DNA of 64,000 nt from Paraescarpia echinospica (taxonomy: Eukaryota > Annelida > Polychaeta > Sabellida > Siboglinidae). Shown in pieces: positions 56,101 through 58,407 of this stretch; positions within the stretch are counted from its first letter, which is position 1, and each line of letters begins with the position of its first letter. The stretch is from contig CM034542.1 of the NCBI GenBank assembly GCA_020002185.1, positions 57,628,273-57,692,272 on the forward strand, written 5' to 3'. The notes under the pieces are model-generated. The model was not told the origin of the DNA. It worked only from the letters and a program-made list of their open reading frames with translations, and searched no databases. Position numbers and translations under genes: made by a program.

Positions 56101-58407
56101 TTTTAGTGCGGCTACAGAGAAAATGTGTTTGCTAATGTGAAGTTTGGTTTGTTATGAAACTATATAGCGTATGTACCTTATACACTGCTCTTGCAGTATG
56201 CCTTCTAGAGACCTTGCATCTTAGGCACTACGTACACTATAAGGGGTTCAGCTATCACCCCGGAATAGATCCATTTGTTCAGGGTTCATAGTGTCACCGG
56301 TCAATTGGAGATGGTTTATGTATCTTGGAACAATCATAGAAAACATGTGTATGCTACATAATACACTAAAGAATACTGAATTACTAGGACGTGGTTGCTT
56401 GGTTTCTGTCTGTCTCACCTAACAGACTACCAAGTTATCCCTTCCTTCCTCATAATAGTAATCTGCCAACTGGCTCAAATTGAGGAGAGACAACAACTTA
56501 AACTGGAAACGGCAGTTTGGAAGGTTCGACTTTATGGATAATTGTGTAAGAAATTTAAATTATATCAAAGAGAACCAATAAACAAAGGGAGCACGACACA
56601 AACCTTGGCTGAAGATTTCTGCTCTGCCTGGGCCAGTTCCTTGATACTAAGTAGGCGGAATGCAGCATTTGGCAGCTCGGGTTCTACAAGAGAAACAACC
56701 GCCTGGTACACCTTGAAATACACAGGGGAGATAAATCTACCCACACTGGCTAGTTCCACCACCAAGGCTACAGGCTAACTACGAATTTGAAAACACAGCA
56801 CCCGACCAACCTTCTAGTTCGACACTGCGCCCTGTGTCTCTCCGCTCAGTTTCCTGATCTGTAGCGTAGATGGCTGAATTGAAGTTACATGTAGTATGAA
56901 ATGTAAAGTTATGAATGTTAATGTAAAATAGGCATACACATGTTGGCAAAACAGAAATAAGAAGGTCGCAATGGAAATGATGGCACTACTGCAGAAGAAG
57001 CTCTGGTAACTAAGTTTATTGAAATAACAACTGATTGTTAGGAAAGTTAAAATTAGATAAGCACAAAGATGAGTTGTGAAGATGATACTGAATATATAAC
57101 AAGCTCAATCTGTACCAAATTATCTGGCTGAGTATATAACAAGCTCACCACTGTACCAAATTATCTGGTATTAACGAATGCTTATCGAAATAACAACTCT
57201 ACTTCACTAAGATTAAAATAAATTTAATCACACATCCAGAACAAATATAGATAGAATAAGACCTGTCATTCCATCAAGGAATAGCAGTTGGCTTTAAAAA
57301 ACAAATAATTAAAACTGTACCGATTTAAACTGGATAGATTTCTCGTGAAAATACAAAAGAAACAAACATATATAAATACCATGTCCTATTACCACATGAA
57401 ACAGACACAACGTTAATGGCCATAACTGCGGAACAAACAAACATATATAAACACCATGTCCTATTACCACATGAAACAGACGCAACGTTAATGGCCATAA
57501 CTGCGGAACACGCAGAGACATACCTGTTTCATTCTCTATGACTTCTTCTATCTTCAACTTGGTGGGTCTGATCCCCTCAGCCGGCTTCATGTTGATGTCA
57601 ATCTCATTGTTTGTCAGCTTGAACTCCCTGCCACATCATTTATTTTTACACTATGACTCATATTTAACAATTAATTTATTTATACAACATCACTCCCTGA
57701 CACATGCAACAATTAATTTATTTTTACAATATGACTCCCTGTTACATGTAACAATTAATTTATTTTTACAATATGACTCCCTGTTACATGTAACAATTAA
57801 TTTATTTTTACAATATGACTCCCTGTTACATGTAACAATTAATTCATTTTTACAAAATGAGTAACGGTGAAACTGAAAAGGCTAAAGAATAATAATAAAT
57901 AACAAAACGAGTGTCAGTGACGCAGACACCATCAATGTCATTGATGGAGGAAGTCGACCACTTAAAATAATAATAAGATAACTACTTTTGTAGGTAATAA
58001 CGGTTAATAGTTTTTTAATACAGATCTTAAACATGACATGCTATCGGACAGAAAGCCGAAGCAGATACCTAATCTGCTAAACAATTTTGCTAAACAATTT
58101 TGCACAATTAGTAATTTCATAATATCCCATGATATGGGTCCAATTAAGTTGGTGTAAAAGAAATCTACCAGGCACCTTCTCGCACCTAACCATCTGCAGC
58201 AGCCAAGCATCATACTGAATGAAAATTAAGTTACCAAAAAGAGAAATGACTTACTTGTTCGTCTGCACGTTCTTCCTCTTCTCTCGCAGGTAGTTGATGA
58301 AGCTGACATAATACTTCTTGTGAGCCTCAATAAACTGCTTCTCCTTGTCCGTGTAGGCGTAGTCGGGGTCGATGTAGGTGTGTCGAGAACGAGCAGTGAA
58401 AATCGTC
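1038..58407 (-). CDS. CFAP47: CFAP47-like axonemal protein, internal part of gene (30 exons, both ends outside window)
   Basis: Thirty exons total 4,688 bp and give 1,562 complete codons without a stop; every donor and acceptor is GT-AG and every junction phase agrees. Visible in the protein are several ASH/MSP-like segments (examples: [38 protein letters not shown]), a low-complexity Ser/Thr/Pro linker around residues 905-1000, a CH domain around 1233-1376 ([50 protein letters not shown]), then a further beta-rich segment. Family knowledge: CFAP47 is a very long ASH-repeat protein with one mid-protein CH domain and belongs to the central apparatus of motile cilia and sperm flagella. If the human CH domain is near residue 1690 of about 3,190, roughly 450 residues are missing upstream and over 1,000 downstream. 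HYDIN, CFAP65 and CFAP74 share ASH repeats but fit the single central CH domain less well. The symbol is from memory, not from a search. Confidence 0.85.
1729..1992 (-). CDS. CFAP47: CFAP47-like exon 29, post-CH beta segment
   Basis: Acceptor gtcattgtag, donor GTGGGT; 264 bp, 88 codons, phase 0 at both ends. [19 protein letters not shown], then a [18 protein letters not shown] strand and [19 protein letters not shown]: a beta-sandwich of the ASH/Ig-like type directly after the CH domain. Confidence 0.93.
2135..2734. repeat. C-rich minisatellite abutting the exon 28 donor
   Basis: Two adjoining arrays: about seven copies of a 28-bp unit (CCACCTGACCTCACCC + ACCTGACTATGT) at 2150-2345, then degenerate CCACACCCACCCGACC units to 2734. 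On the gene's strand the intron begins GTGGGTGTGGTC, which is itself the array unit, so the array starts at the splice donor. Confidence 0.9.
2735..2869 (-). CDS. CFAP47: CFAP47-like exon 28, end of CH domain
   Basis: Acceptor tctgcgcag, donor GTGGGT; 135 bp, 45 codons, phase 0 at both ends. [19 protein letters not shown] then YNHLPNYI matches the last CH helix (D-I-x-D-P-N-P-x-x-x-L-x-L-x-x-L-Y). The donor merges directly into a GTGGGTGTGGTC tandem array. Confidence 0.94.
3263..3379 (-). CDS. CFAP47: CFAP47-like exon 27, CH domain (parent of the 51-bp array)
   Basis: Acceptor tttattcag, donor GTAAGG; 117 bp, 39 codons, phase 0 at both ends. [19 protein letters not shown] then [19 protein letters not shown] forms the third helix region of the CH fold. 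Its first ~25 bp and acceptor are repeated in the array to its right. Confidence 0.93.
3355..3675. repeat. 51-bp tandem array containing the exon 27 acceptor
   Basis: Six full diverged copies and a partial one at exact 51-bp spacing (starts near 3355, 3406, 3457, 3508, 3559, 3610, 3660). The first copy spans the true exon 27 start; each copy holds ~25 bp of exon sequence (..GACTCAAT on plus) followed by the CTGA of the acceptor. Confidence 0.88.
3768..3865 (-). CDS. CFAP47: CFAP47-like exon 26, CH domain
   Basis: Acceptor ttgttcacag, donor GTAGGT; 98 bp, 32 codons. [19 protein letters not shown] then [13 protein letters not shown] carries the CH signature: the 'D-x-x-D-G-L-x-x-x-x-L' second helix. 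The exon joins exon 25 across a 5.7-kb intron holding the fold-back element and the 68-bp array. Confidence 0.94.
3866..4402. other. intron sequence without recognisable features
   Basis: AT-rich intron between exon 26 and the fold-back element. No coding potential in either strand that I would support. Confidence 0.5.
4403..7490. mobile_element. fold-back (long inverted repeat) element, ~3.1 kb
   Basis: Two nested levels of inverted repeat. Outer ends match over ~35 bp: GGACCGTTTCACTAACAT at 4403 and its complement ending 7490, followed inwards by TTAAGAG/CTTAAGG. Inner arms of ~1.1 kb lie at 4481-5587 and 6023-7165, diverged but clearly collinear, with a 435-bp spacer. The inner arms start at TAGTAGGTGTC and end at CCACCTTAAG. 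No transposase ORF is seen; the two arms produce matching but meaningless short ORFs. No target-site duplication could be assigned, so the family is unknown. Confidence 0.8.
7620..9475. repeat. 68-bp minisatellite, ~27 copies
   Basis: Unit of 68 bp (AGAAAGATGGTGGTAGAGGA ... GAGCAACAGAGAGCAACAAC). Variant positions (GGTGGTA/GGAGGTA/GGTGTTA; some copies lack GAGA) recur in blocks; a five-unit (340-bp) higher-order duplication is visible around 7660-8580. As 68 is not a multiple of 3, long ORFs of 244-417 codons arise on the minus strand in all frames; they are by-products. The array ends about 50 nt from the exon 25 donor. Confidence 0.93.
9529..9724 (-). CDS. CFAP47: CFAP47-like exon 25, start of CH domain
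   Basis: Acceptor gttcccacag, donor GTCAGT; 196 bp, 65 codons plus one base. After [16 protein letters not shown] it enters the CH domain at [19 protein letters not shown], the first helix with the usual L-L-x-W. The trailing G makes Glu with exon 26. Confidence 0.94.
9743..10790. repeat. degenerate ~16-bp minisatellite
   Basis: More than 60 imperfect copies of ACATCACATTTAGA, with variants ATGTCACATTTAAA and so on. It begins about 20 nt upstream of the exon 25 acceptor and fills most of the intron to exon 24. Confidence 0.85.
10825..10935. repeat. dispersed repeat shared with 41930-42035
   Basis: About 110 bp containing TTGCTATGAAATAATAAT, AAGAAAATAAATATAA and ACTAGTAGAAG that recurs with ~80% similarity at 41930-42035. 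At the second site it is part of a LINE 3' region on the minus strand, so this is probably a second LINE 3'-UTR fragment. Confidence 0.6.
10962..11181 (-). CDS. CFAP47: CFAP47-like exon 24
   Basis: Acceptor attgccccag, donor GTCACT; 220 bp, 73 codons. Helical, charged peptide: [57 protein letters not shown] near-perfect AT palindrome lies just upstream of the acceptor. Confidence 0.93.
11190..11325. repeat. AT-rich palindrome and TATA microsatellite
   Basis: An almost perfect inverted repeat with GTGAATGTATA.. on the left and ..TATACATTCAC on the right, centred on (AT)n near 11228, followed by CATA/TA repeats to 11325. It lies just upstream of the exon 24 acceptor and would form a hairpin in the pre-mRNA. 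Confidence 0.8.
11710..12860. repeat. GACAAGATGATGAGGAAC / AGACAAGAAG array
   Basis: About 12 copies of an 18-bp unit (GACAAGATGATGAGGAAC) at 11710-11925, then ~930 bp of degenerate AGACAAGAAGACAAGGTGG units. The array reaches to about 10 nt from the exon 23 donor. Leucine/serine-rich ORFs of 244-463 codons on the minus strand are produced by the repeat, one of them running on from exon 23. Confidence 0.88.
12870..13079 (-). CDS. CFAP47: CFAP47-like exon 23
   Basis: Acceptor tctgttgcag, donor GTCAGT; 210 bp, 69 whole codons. A Gly-rich start ([15 protein letters not shown]) is followed by helical sequence [14 protein letters not shown] and [26 protein letters not shown]-type array starts about 10 nt into the following intron. 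Confidence 0.92.
13105..13165 (-). mobile_element. LINE/SINE 3'-tail fragment
   Basis: On the minus strand: TGTAAAGTGCTTTGAGCAGT ... TGCGCTATGTAAT, the familiar 'GTAAAGCGCTTTGAGCA...GGCGCTATATAAAT' tail of CR1/L2-like LINEs and SINEs that parasitise them. It lies about 25 nt upstream of the exon 23 acceptor. Confidence 0.55.
13745..13935. repeat. GA-rich low-complexity tract
   Basis: About 190 bp of GAGAGAGGGGGAGGGA purine runs on the plus strand, inside the intron between exons 22 and 23. Purine/pyrimidine asymmetry could allow triplex formation. Confidence 0.85.
14112..14367 (-). CDS. CFAP47: CFAP47-like exon 22
   Basis: Acceptor actttttgtag, donor GTATTT; 256 bp, 84 codons. Begins with a polar linker ([19 protein letters not shown]), then folded-looking sequence: [38 protein letters not shown]. 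This region precedes the CH domain. Confidence 0.92.
14368..15120. other. intron sequence without supported genes
   Basis: AT-rich. Around 14520-14600 there is a stretch ending in AATAAATGTTATTATTATT that may be another retroelement 3' end on the plus strand, but it is too degraded to classify. Confidence 0.4.
15127..21275. repeat. 58-bp satellite, ~106 copies, two subfamilies
   Basis: Head-to-tail 58-bp unit: CCCATATCTAG(A/T)(A/G)ACC + AGGAGACCATCACTAACATT + CCTATCAGCTCATAACACAG. From the start to ~18775 the junction reads CATAACACAGCAC(C/T)CATAT; from there to the end most copies read CATAAGACAACGCCCATAT. Rearranged and truncated copies cluster at 17690, 19450, 20350 and 20680-20900. No spacers, no ORF. 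It fills most of the intron between exons 22 and 21. Confidence 0.96.
21629..21714. repeat. 22-bp tandem repeat of the exon 21 splice donor
   Basis: Four copies of CCTGAAAGTGAGGCTGACTGTA (22 bp; written in two overlapping parts CCTGAAAGTGAGG and GGCTGACTGTA). On the gene's strand each copy reads CTCACTTTCAG|GTAC(A/T)GTC, so four consensus-like donors stand at 21702, 21680, 21658 and 21636. Confidence 0.9.
21702..21885 (-). CDS. CFAP47: CFAP47-like exon 21, Ser/Thr-rich linker
   Basis: Acceptor atgtgtccag; 184 bp, 61 codons plus one base. Peptide [19 protein letters not shown] then Ser/Thr/Pro-rich to [11 protein letters not shown], probably disordered. Four tandem donors follow at 22-nt spacing (exon boundary at 21702, 21680, 21658 or 21636). 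The first gives the frame to exon 22; the fourth adds 66 nt and also stays in frame. Confidence 0.88.
21968..22200 (+). mobile_element. transposon-like end, inverted partner of 26835-27035
   Basis: Begins GTGGGTATTAAGTCGC and continues with ~200 bp that matches, in inverted orientation, the sequence ending at 27035. Shared blocks include TTAAAATGATA, TTTGTTGA and TTGCTAAAA. This looks like a terminal inverted repeat, or two MITE copies in opposite orientation, about 5 kb apart and flanking exon 20. Confidence 0.6.
22200..23554. other. intron sequence, no supported gene
   Basis: An open frame at 22176-22523 on the plus strand starts inside the transposon-like end and has no recognisable domain; I do not call it a gene. 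The rest is AT-rich without clear structure. Confidence 0.4.
23555..23707. repeat. compound microsatellite (CACT)n-(CAAT)n
   Basis: About 23 copies of CACT run without interruption into about 15 copies of CAAT, with one CGAT variant. The switch is a single C-to-A change in the unit. Confidence 0.97.
24205..24335 (+). pseudogene. LINE reverse-transcriptase C-terminal remnant
   Basis: The plus strand encodes [22 protein letters not shown], or in parts: [11 protein letters not shown] then YLKTYL. This resembles the 'LP-x-S-V-K-x-A-x-x-x-x-x-F-K-x-x-L-K-T-Y-L' end of CR1/L2-like LINE polymerases. It is short, degraded and lacks flanking RT motifs. Confidence 0.4.
25564..25663 (-). CDS. CFAP47: CFAP47-like exon 20
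   Basis: Acceptor tgtccattcag, donor GTCAGT; 100 bp, 33 codons; the leading T completes Ser with exon 19. Peptide [19 protein letters not shown] then [12 protein letters not shown] is a conserved-looking ASH end ('P-V-x-A-T-A-D-N-C'). It lies alone between two satellite regions and inside an inverted pair of transposon-like ends. Confidence 0.92.
25735..26778. repeat. 58-bp AT-rich minisatellite, ~18 copies
   Basis: Unit of 58 bp: ATCATGTCCCATCTATTTTG, TGATTTTGGCAGAAATGCAT, ACCTTTATTTACCTTATA. Unrelated in sequence to the 58-bp satellite at 15-21 kb. It begins about 70 nt upstream of the exon 20 acceptor. Confidence 0.94.
26835..27035 (-). mobile_element. transposon-like end, inverted partner of 21968-22200
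   Basis: Ends with GCGACTTAATACCCAC, the complement of the 21968 terminus, and aligns inverted for ~200 bp. Together the two ends could delimit one 5-kb insertion, but exon 20 inside argues for two separate insertions. Confidence 0.6.
27190..32719. repeat. 109-bp satellite, ~50 copies
   Basis: Unit of 109 bp: TGTATGTGTGAAGGGTTGTT, TGCAATGTAATCAGGGATGT, ACAGTGACAAGCCCTGCTCG, TTCACAGTGCCTGGGGCACA, TCCAGGAAGTTACTAGTTTA, ATCATCAAA. Linked variants recur 1,602 bp apart (TACACCC at 30539 and 32141, TTGCTAG at 30661 and 32263), so a block of ~15 units was duplicated. Short minus-strand ORFs with repeated [18 protein letters not shown] are by-products. Confidence 0.96.
32720..33826. other. intron sequence, no supported feature
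   Basis: AT-rich sequence between the 109-bp satellite and the piggyBac-like end. No exon, RNA gene or repeat that I can support. Confidence 0.4.
33827..34396 (+). mobile_element. probable piggyBac-type 5' end (truncated)
   Basis: A TTAA at 33827-33830 is followed by CCCTCTTGTGGTCAG, the usual form of a piggyBac terminus, then three subterminal copies of a GAACGCC(C/T)GAAT-like motif. Further in, an open frame includes [17 protein letters not shown], reminiscent of the acidic N-terminus of piggyBac transposases. No opposite end (..AGGG-TTAA) or DDD core is visible, so the element is a fragment. Confidence 0.42.
34985..35285 (-). pseudogene. LINE polymerase C-terminal remnant
   Basis: The minus strand encodes [19 protein letters not shown] then [19 protein letters not shown] and STFKNKMLD. 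This is the well-known 'RGH...CRLxIRKxFFSQRVVxxWNxL' end of CR1/L2-type LINE reverse transcriptases. It lies about 40 nt from exon 19. Confidence 0.65.
35323..35464 (-). CDS. CFAP47: CFAP47-like exon 19
   Basis: Acceptor tttgtccag, donor GTGAGT; 142 bp, 46 codons. Peptide [19 protein letters not shown] then [19 protein letters not shown], a beta-strand pair with an acidic turn. The next exon is almost 10 kb away, beyond the 109-bp satellite. Confidence 0.92.
36164..36255 (-). CDS. CFAP47: CFAP47-like exon 18
   Basis: Acceptor tctgtttcag, donor GTAAGT; 92 bp, 30 codons. Peptide [19 protein letters not shown] then [11 protein letters not shown]. The first G completes Glu from exon 17; the last T completes Tyr with exon 19. 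Confidence 0.92.
36516..36595 (-). pseudogene. decayed duplicate of the 3' end of exon 17
   Basis: On the minus strand the copy preserves CCCTGTACCCCTCA, GCCAG, TGACTGTGACTGCC and TACAAGGA at the same spacing as exon 17's last ~70 bp. It has a 1-nt deletion that shifts the frame, and the donor GTAAGT is GAAAGT. It starts about 12 nt after the real donor. Confidence 0.7.
36608..36806 (-). CDS. CFAP47: CFAP47-like exon 17
   Basis: Acceptor ctcctgtag, donor GTAAGT; 199 bp, 65 codons with split codons on both sides. Peptide [19 protein letters not shown] then [19 protein letters not shown] is the end of one ASH segment and the start of the next. A decayed copy of its last ~70 bp lies just downstream at 36516-36595. 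Confidence 0.94.
37683..37881 (-). CDS. CFAP47: CFAP47-like exon 16
   Basis: Acceptor atggtaacag, donor GTGAGA; 199 bp, 66 codons plus one base. Peptide [19 protein letters not shown], then GDL-like turns and [17 protein letters not shown]: the 'N-N-x-x-x-x-x-L-x-W' strand and 'L-x-P-G-E' turn are usual in ASH-containing ciliary proteins. Confidence 0.94.
37882..39220. other. intron sequence with TA microsatellite
   Basis: AT-rich sequence. A (TA)n tract with a few G interruptions covers about 38095-38180. No coding exon seen apart from the micro-exon candidate further upstream. Confidence 0.5.
39225..39450. repeat. degenerate ~35-bp C/A-rich repeat
   Basis: About six poor copies of a unit with CTCCAAAAACCTC..CTGCACC..CTGAGG, too diverged to define exactly. 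Confidence 0.55.
40221..40232 (-). CDS. candidate 12-nt micro-exon (DTEK) of the CFAP47-like gene
   Basis: Between exons 15 and 16, both phase 0. The minus strand reads a pyrimidine-rich acceptor (tgtttttgctctctag), then GACACTGAGAAG, then a good donor GTGAGAAA. Four codons would be inserted without changing the frame. Splice-site quality is the only evidence; exons 15 and 16 also join perfectly without it. Confidence 0.4.
40335..40545. mobile_element. ~210-bp hairpin (MITE-like inverted repeat)
   Basis: Two ~85-bp arms around a centre near 40440: AGACAGCAAGCATTAAACTT at 40346 and its near-complement ending near 40540, both continuing through CAATTTGTTGAAACATGC. No ORF. It lies ~100 nt upstream of the micro-exon candidate in the transcript. 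Confidence 0.7.
40680..41190. repeat. ~21-bp TGTTTACATCAATGGTGTAT array
   Basis: About 20 degenerate copies of TGTTTACATCA(A/G)(T/C)(A/G)GTGTA, interrupted by a (GTGA)n tract at 40887-40912. Confidence 0.85.
41344..41440 (+). mobile_element. LINE/SINE 3' tail, plus orientation
   Basis: GTAAAGCGTCTTGGATAG ... GTTGGCGCTGTATAAGTG followed by a TTATTATTA repeat: the standard 3' end of CR1/L2-like elements. It ends just beside the exon 15 donor. Confidence 0.6.
41452..41736 (-). CDS. CFAP47: CFAP47-like exon 15, with Pro-rich insert
   Basis: Acceptor tctcctgcag, donor GTAAGG; 285 bp, 95 codons, phase 0 at both ends. It starts [16 protein letters not shown], finishing the previous ASH segment, then has a Pro/Ser/Thr-rich stretch of about 40 residues ([16 protein letters not shown]..), then resumes folded sequence [19 protein letters not shown]. 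The GC content of the Pro-rich part is well above the surroundings. Confidence 0.93.
41765..42300 (-). mobile_element. CR1/L2-like LINE 3' fragment
   Basis: On the minus strand a polymerase C-terminus remnant ([18 protein letters not shown] then THLL) is followed by ~400 bp of AT-rich 3' UTR and the tail GTAAAGCACTGTGAACT..GGCGCTACAAAAAAT with TTA repeats at 41765. The order and tail parallel those of the long LINE at 58.9-62.3 kb. Confidence 0.65.
42300..42445. repeat. CACACA/CATACA microsatellite
   Basis: Degenerate dinucleotide tract of CACA, CATACA and CACG steps ending in TATATATATA. Confidence 0.9.
42601..42698 (-). CDS. CFAP47: CFAP47-like exon 14
   Basis: Acceptor attcgtag, donor GTAGGT; 98 bp, 32 codons. 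Peptide [19 protein letters not shown] then [12 protein letters not shown] is the distal part of an ASH segment (C-K-L-V-F-R-P-T-E is a common form of the penultimate strand). Confidence 0.93.
43291..43375 (-). CDS. CFAP47: CFAP47-like exon 13
   Basis: Acceptor ttctgaag, donor GTGAAT; 85 bp, 28 codons plus one base. Peptide [19 protein letters not shown] continues exon 12. The 84-bp tandem array begins about 54 nt upstream of the acceptor. Confidence 0.9.
43429..44356. repeat. 84-bp minisatellite, ~11 copies
   Basis: Unit of 84 bp: CAATTAACGTTGTCTACTCT, TTAGACAATGACTACCATCC, CGTGAGGTTAGACTGAGGAA, CTGACACCGCCAGAGAAGTA, GTAA. Copies are almost identical (CCGCC/CCGTC, TAGAC/TAGGC), which means recent expansion or homogenisation. 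Sits in the exon 12-13 intron. Confidence 0.95.
44843..44911 (-). CDS. CFAP47: CFAP47-like exon 12
   Basis: Short 69-bp exon, 23 codons, phase 0 at both ends, acceptor attttcag, donor GTAACT. Peptide [19 protein letters not shown] then LSNQ is the start of another ASH segment. It would be missed by ORF-length rules; the flanking phases and the exon 11-13 join support it. Confidence 0.88.
44912..45386. other. intron sequence, no supported feature
   Basis: Intron between exons 11 and 12 before the GGTGAG array. Nothing recognisable on either strand. Confidence 0.4.
45387..45810. repeat. G-rich GGTGAGGGTGGA minisatellite
   Basis: About 35 copies of a 12-bp unit GGTGAGGGTGGA with changes such as GGGTGCAG and GGGAGG. 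Plus strand is almost free of C; the gene's own strand is C-rich. Long repeated ORFs (VRVEVRVE.. on plus, HLHPHLHP.. on minus) are by-products. Confidence 0.94.
45811..46403. other. intron sequence, no supported feature
   Basis: AT-rich from about 46100; a purine-rich stretch before it borders the G-rich array. No exon seen. Confidence 0.4.
46404..46613 (-). CDS. CFAP47: CFAP47-like exon 11
   Basis: Acceptor tcaccccag, donor GTGAGT; 210 bp, 70 codons, phase 0 at both ends. Peptide [19 protein letters not shown], then [19 protein letters not shown] and [19 protein letters not shown] completes the ASH segment begun in exon 10. Confidence 0.94.
46909..47031 (-). CDS. CFAP47: CFAP47-like exon 10, ASH-like segment
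   Basis: Acceptor gttatgctag, donor GTCAGT; 123 bp, 41 codons in phase 0. The motif [19 protein letters not shown] then [16 protein letters not shown] is one of the clearest ASH openings of the gene (conserved I-x-F-G, then I-x-N-x-G). Confidence 0.94.
47032..47658. other. intron sequence, no supported feature
   Basis: Intron between exons 9 and 10. Nothing recognisable. Confidence 0.4.
47659..47789 (-). CDS. CFAP47: CFAP47-like exon 9
   Basis: Acceptor ctcccccag, donor GTACAC; 131 bp, 43 codons. Peptide [19 protein letters not shown] then [19 protein letters not shown] reads as the C-terminal strands of an ASH/MSP segment ('F-x-P', then G-x-F strand, then hydrophilic turn). Confidence 0.93.
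48452..48562 (-). CDS. CFAP47: CFAP47-like exon 8 (parent of the 55-bp array)
   Basis: Donor GTAATG; 111 bp, 36 codons. Peptide [19 protein letters not shown] then [17 protein letters not shown] is a beta-sandwich half. The acceptor assigned here is ttggtag at 48563 upwards, the copy joined to the full exon; about 17 partial copies of this acceptor and exon start follow at higher coordinates. Confidence 0.9.
48527..49505. repeat. 55-bp array repeating the exon 8 acceptor and exon start
   Basis: About 17 copies of a 55-bp unit: CTTATTGTAGAGGGTAATCG, CCCCACGTACACCTACCAAA, CCAACCACAAGACAA. On the gene's strand each copy reads TTTGGTAG|GTGTACGTGGGG.. followed by ~30 nt related to the beginning of exon 8 (exon peptide [12 protein letters not shown], copy peptide [12 protein letters not shown]). 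The true exon forms the left end. A scrambled patch lies at 49055-49115. Confidence 0.93.
49636..49769 (-). CDS. CFAP47: CFAP47-like exon 7
   Basis: Acceptor attttgtag, donor GTATTG; 134 bp, 44 codons. The first G completes Arg with exon 6, confirming the join across the 48-bp array. The peptide [20 protein letters not shown] then [19 protein letters not shown] looks like two beta-strands of an ASH fold and the beginning of the next segment. Confidence 0.93.
49770..50250. other. intron sequence, no supported feature
   Basis: AT-rich intron between exon 7 and the 48-bp array. Nothing recognisable. Confidence 0.4.
50255..52505. repeat. 48-bp array repeating the exon 6 end and splice donor, ~46 copies
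   Basis: Unit of 48 bp: CCTTTGAAATGTGCCCTTGT, TATTTGATGCAAAGATGAAA, GTGTGTTA. On the gene's strand each copy is the last ~38 nt of exon 6 (..[10 protein letters not shown]) followed by GTAACACACTTT. A block of 22 units (1,054 bp) is duplicated: marker copies with a 2-nt deletion stand at 50441 and 51495, and variants AYF, GKT and AHL recur in the same order. Since 48 is a multiple of 3, minus-strand ORFs of 362 and 377 codons result. Confidence 0.95.
52467..52579 (-). CDS. CFAP47: CFAP47-like exon 6 (parent of the 48-bp array)
   Basis: Acceptor gttgtag, 113 bp, 37 codons plus AG. The peptide ends [14 protein letters not shown], the typical second half of an ASH segment. The donor used here is the first GTAACA after the exon. 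The last ~38 bp of the exon plus this donor form the unit of the adjacent 48-bp array, so about 46 further potential donors in the same phase follow. Reading through the first donor gives an immediate in-frame TAA, so only splicing at the first copy keeps the frame simply. Confidence 0.9.
52730..52833 (-). CDS. CFAP47: CFAP47-like exon 5, start of an ASH-like segment
   Basis: Acceptor tgtttcag, donor GTGAGT; 104 bp, 34 codons. The peptide has the classic ASH opening: [19 protein letters not shown] followed by [15 protein letters not shown], i.e. 'inferred property, conserved F-G, charged strand, N-N turn'. Its downstream partner is exon 6, 150 nt away. Confidence 0.93.
52999..53780 (+). pseudogene. 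RTE-like LINE reverse transcriptase, 5'-truncated, two stops
   Basis: One frame from ~52999 to 53751, broken by stops at 53248-53250 and 53536-53538. Visible motifs: [19 protein letters not shown] (palm), [14 protein letters not shown] (catalytic YADD), [27 protein letters not shown] and [16 protein letters not shown]. The endonuclease is missing, and a poly-A run at 53766-53779 marks the 3' end. It lies between exons 5 and 4 on the opposite strand to the gene. Confidence 0.8.
53785..54290. repeat. decayed ~95-bp repeat with GCCACGAGGCTGTCAC
   Basis: Five or six poor copies of a TGCCACGAGGCTGTCACTG motif at roughly 90-120 nt spacing, with related text (GTTAACTGAC, ACTCTT) between. Too diverged to define. 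Confidence 0.5.
54369..55067 (-). CDS. SGNH-hydrolase-like protein, probably transposon-derived
   Basis: Intact 232-codon frame. After a ~45-residue hydrophobic lead (a membrane segment, or upstream sequence if translation starts at the Met before [14 protein letters not shown]) it has the SGNH blocks: GHSFVRRL (block I, Ser in place of the GDS Ser), [10 protein letters not shown] (block II Gly), EIGTNDIS (block III Asn) and [13 protein letters not shown] (block V Asp/His). Such single-domain SGNH ORFs in marine invertebrate genomes are usually parts of retroelements (esterase ORFs of Ngaro/DIRS-like or CR1-like elements). No partner ORF is recognised next to it. It is in the host gene's exon 4-5 intron, same strand, and intact, so recent activity or domestication is possible. 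Substrate cannot be inferred. Confidence 0.55.
   Translation of the reverse strand: MLSLLRSAFCFIEIKHFELRDLTFAITCVQQLYLALVYLITLFATIMLQVKVLGHSFVRRLAHYSVEQKSLDFDLDTDKFQVTFVARGGLRVKQLYSLTQDVVSSDIVFLEIGTNDISDVDPIVLGDHVLAYTTYLSVMAAVRRVVISQMFFRSAKQSSYFVRTDFNDRVVAYNNYMLEVTKSFETVSFWRHRGMWADWTKYLVDGVHYNRQGNRKYYNSVQGAIIAAANTL
55360..55510. repeat. TATAGAATTCTATA palindromic repeats
   Basis: At least eight overlapping or spaced TATAGAATTCTA palindromes within ~150 bp, mixed with A-runs. Confidence 0.8.
55695..55791 (-). CDS. CFAP47: CFAP47-like exon 4
   Basis: Acceptor ctgcatcag, donor GTGAGT; 97 bp, starts in phase 0 and leaves one base. Peptide [19 protein letters not shown] then [11 protein letters not shown] leads directly into the ASH-like segment of exon 5. 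Confidence 0.9.
55792..56603. other. intron sequence, no supported feature
   Basis: Intron between exons 3 and 4. Some of it (56040-56170) could be decayed retroelement sequence, but I cannot identify motifs. Confidence 0.4.
56604..56767 (-). CDS. CFAP47: CFAP47-like exon 3
   Basis: Acceptor cctgtag, donor GTTTGT (weaker than consensus); 164 bp, 54 codons plus a 2-nt split codon that joins exon 2 as Ala. Peptide includes [20 protein letters not shown] and an acidic/Gln-rich end. The phases on both sides close the reading frame. Confidence 0.9.
57360..57520. repeat. ~72-bp direct repeat pair beside exon 2
   Basis: Two near-identical copies of a unit containing ACCATGTCCTATTACCACAT and CAACGTTAATGGCCATAACT, in tandem, directly after the exon 2 donor. 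Confidence 0.8.
57524..57627 (-). CDS. CFAP47: CFAP47-like exon 2
   Basis: Acceptor ggcag, donor GTATGT; 104 bp, 34 whole codons. The peptide ([18 protein letters not shown]..) continues the linker of exon 1 and ends in an acidic IEEVIENET stretch. The acceptor sits at the edge of a 43-bp tandem array at 57620-57860. Confidence 0.9.
57620..57862. repeat. 43-bp tandem array at the exon 2 acceptor
   Basis: About five copies of TTTTTACAATATGACTCCCT then GTTACATGTAACAATTAATTTAT. The first copy touches exon 2: its ACTCCCTG is the exon start plus acceptor, so later copies carry (T)AACAG|GGAGT acceptor-like sites on the gene's strand. Confidence 0.85.
58255..58407 (-). CDS. CFAP47: CFAP47-like exon 1 of window
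   Basis: Acceptor tttccag and donor GTAAGT; 153 bp holding 50 codons between a 1-nt and a 2-nt split codon. The peptide is charged and helical ([19 protein letters not shown], then [12 protein letters not shown]), the kind of linker found between ASH domains. The preceding exon must end in phase 2 and is not visible; the upstream intron contains the large LINE. Confidence 0.88.
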
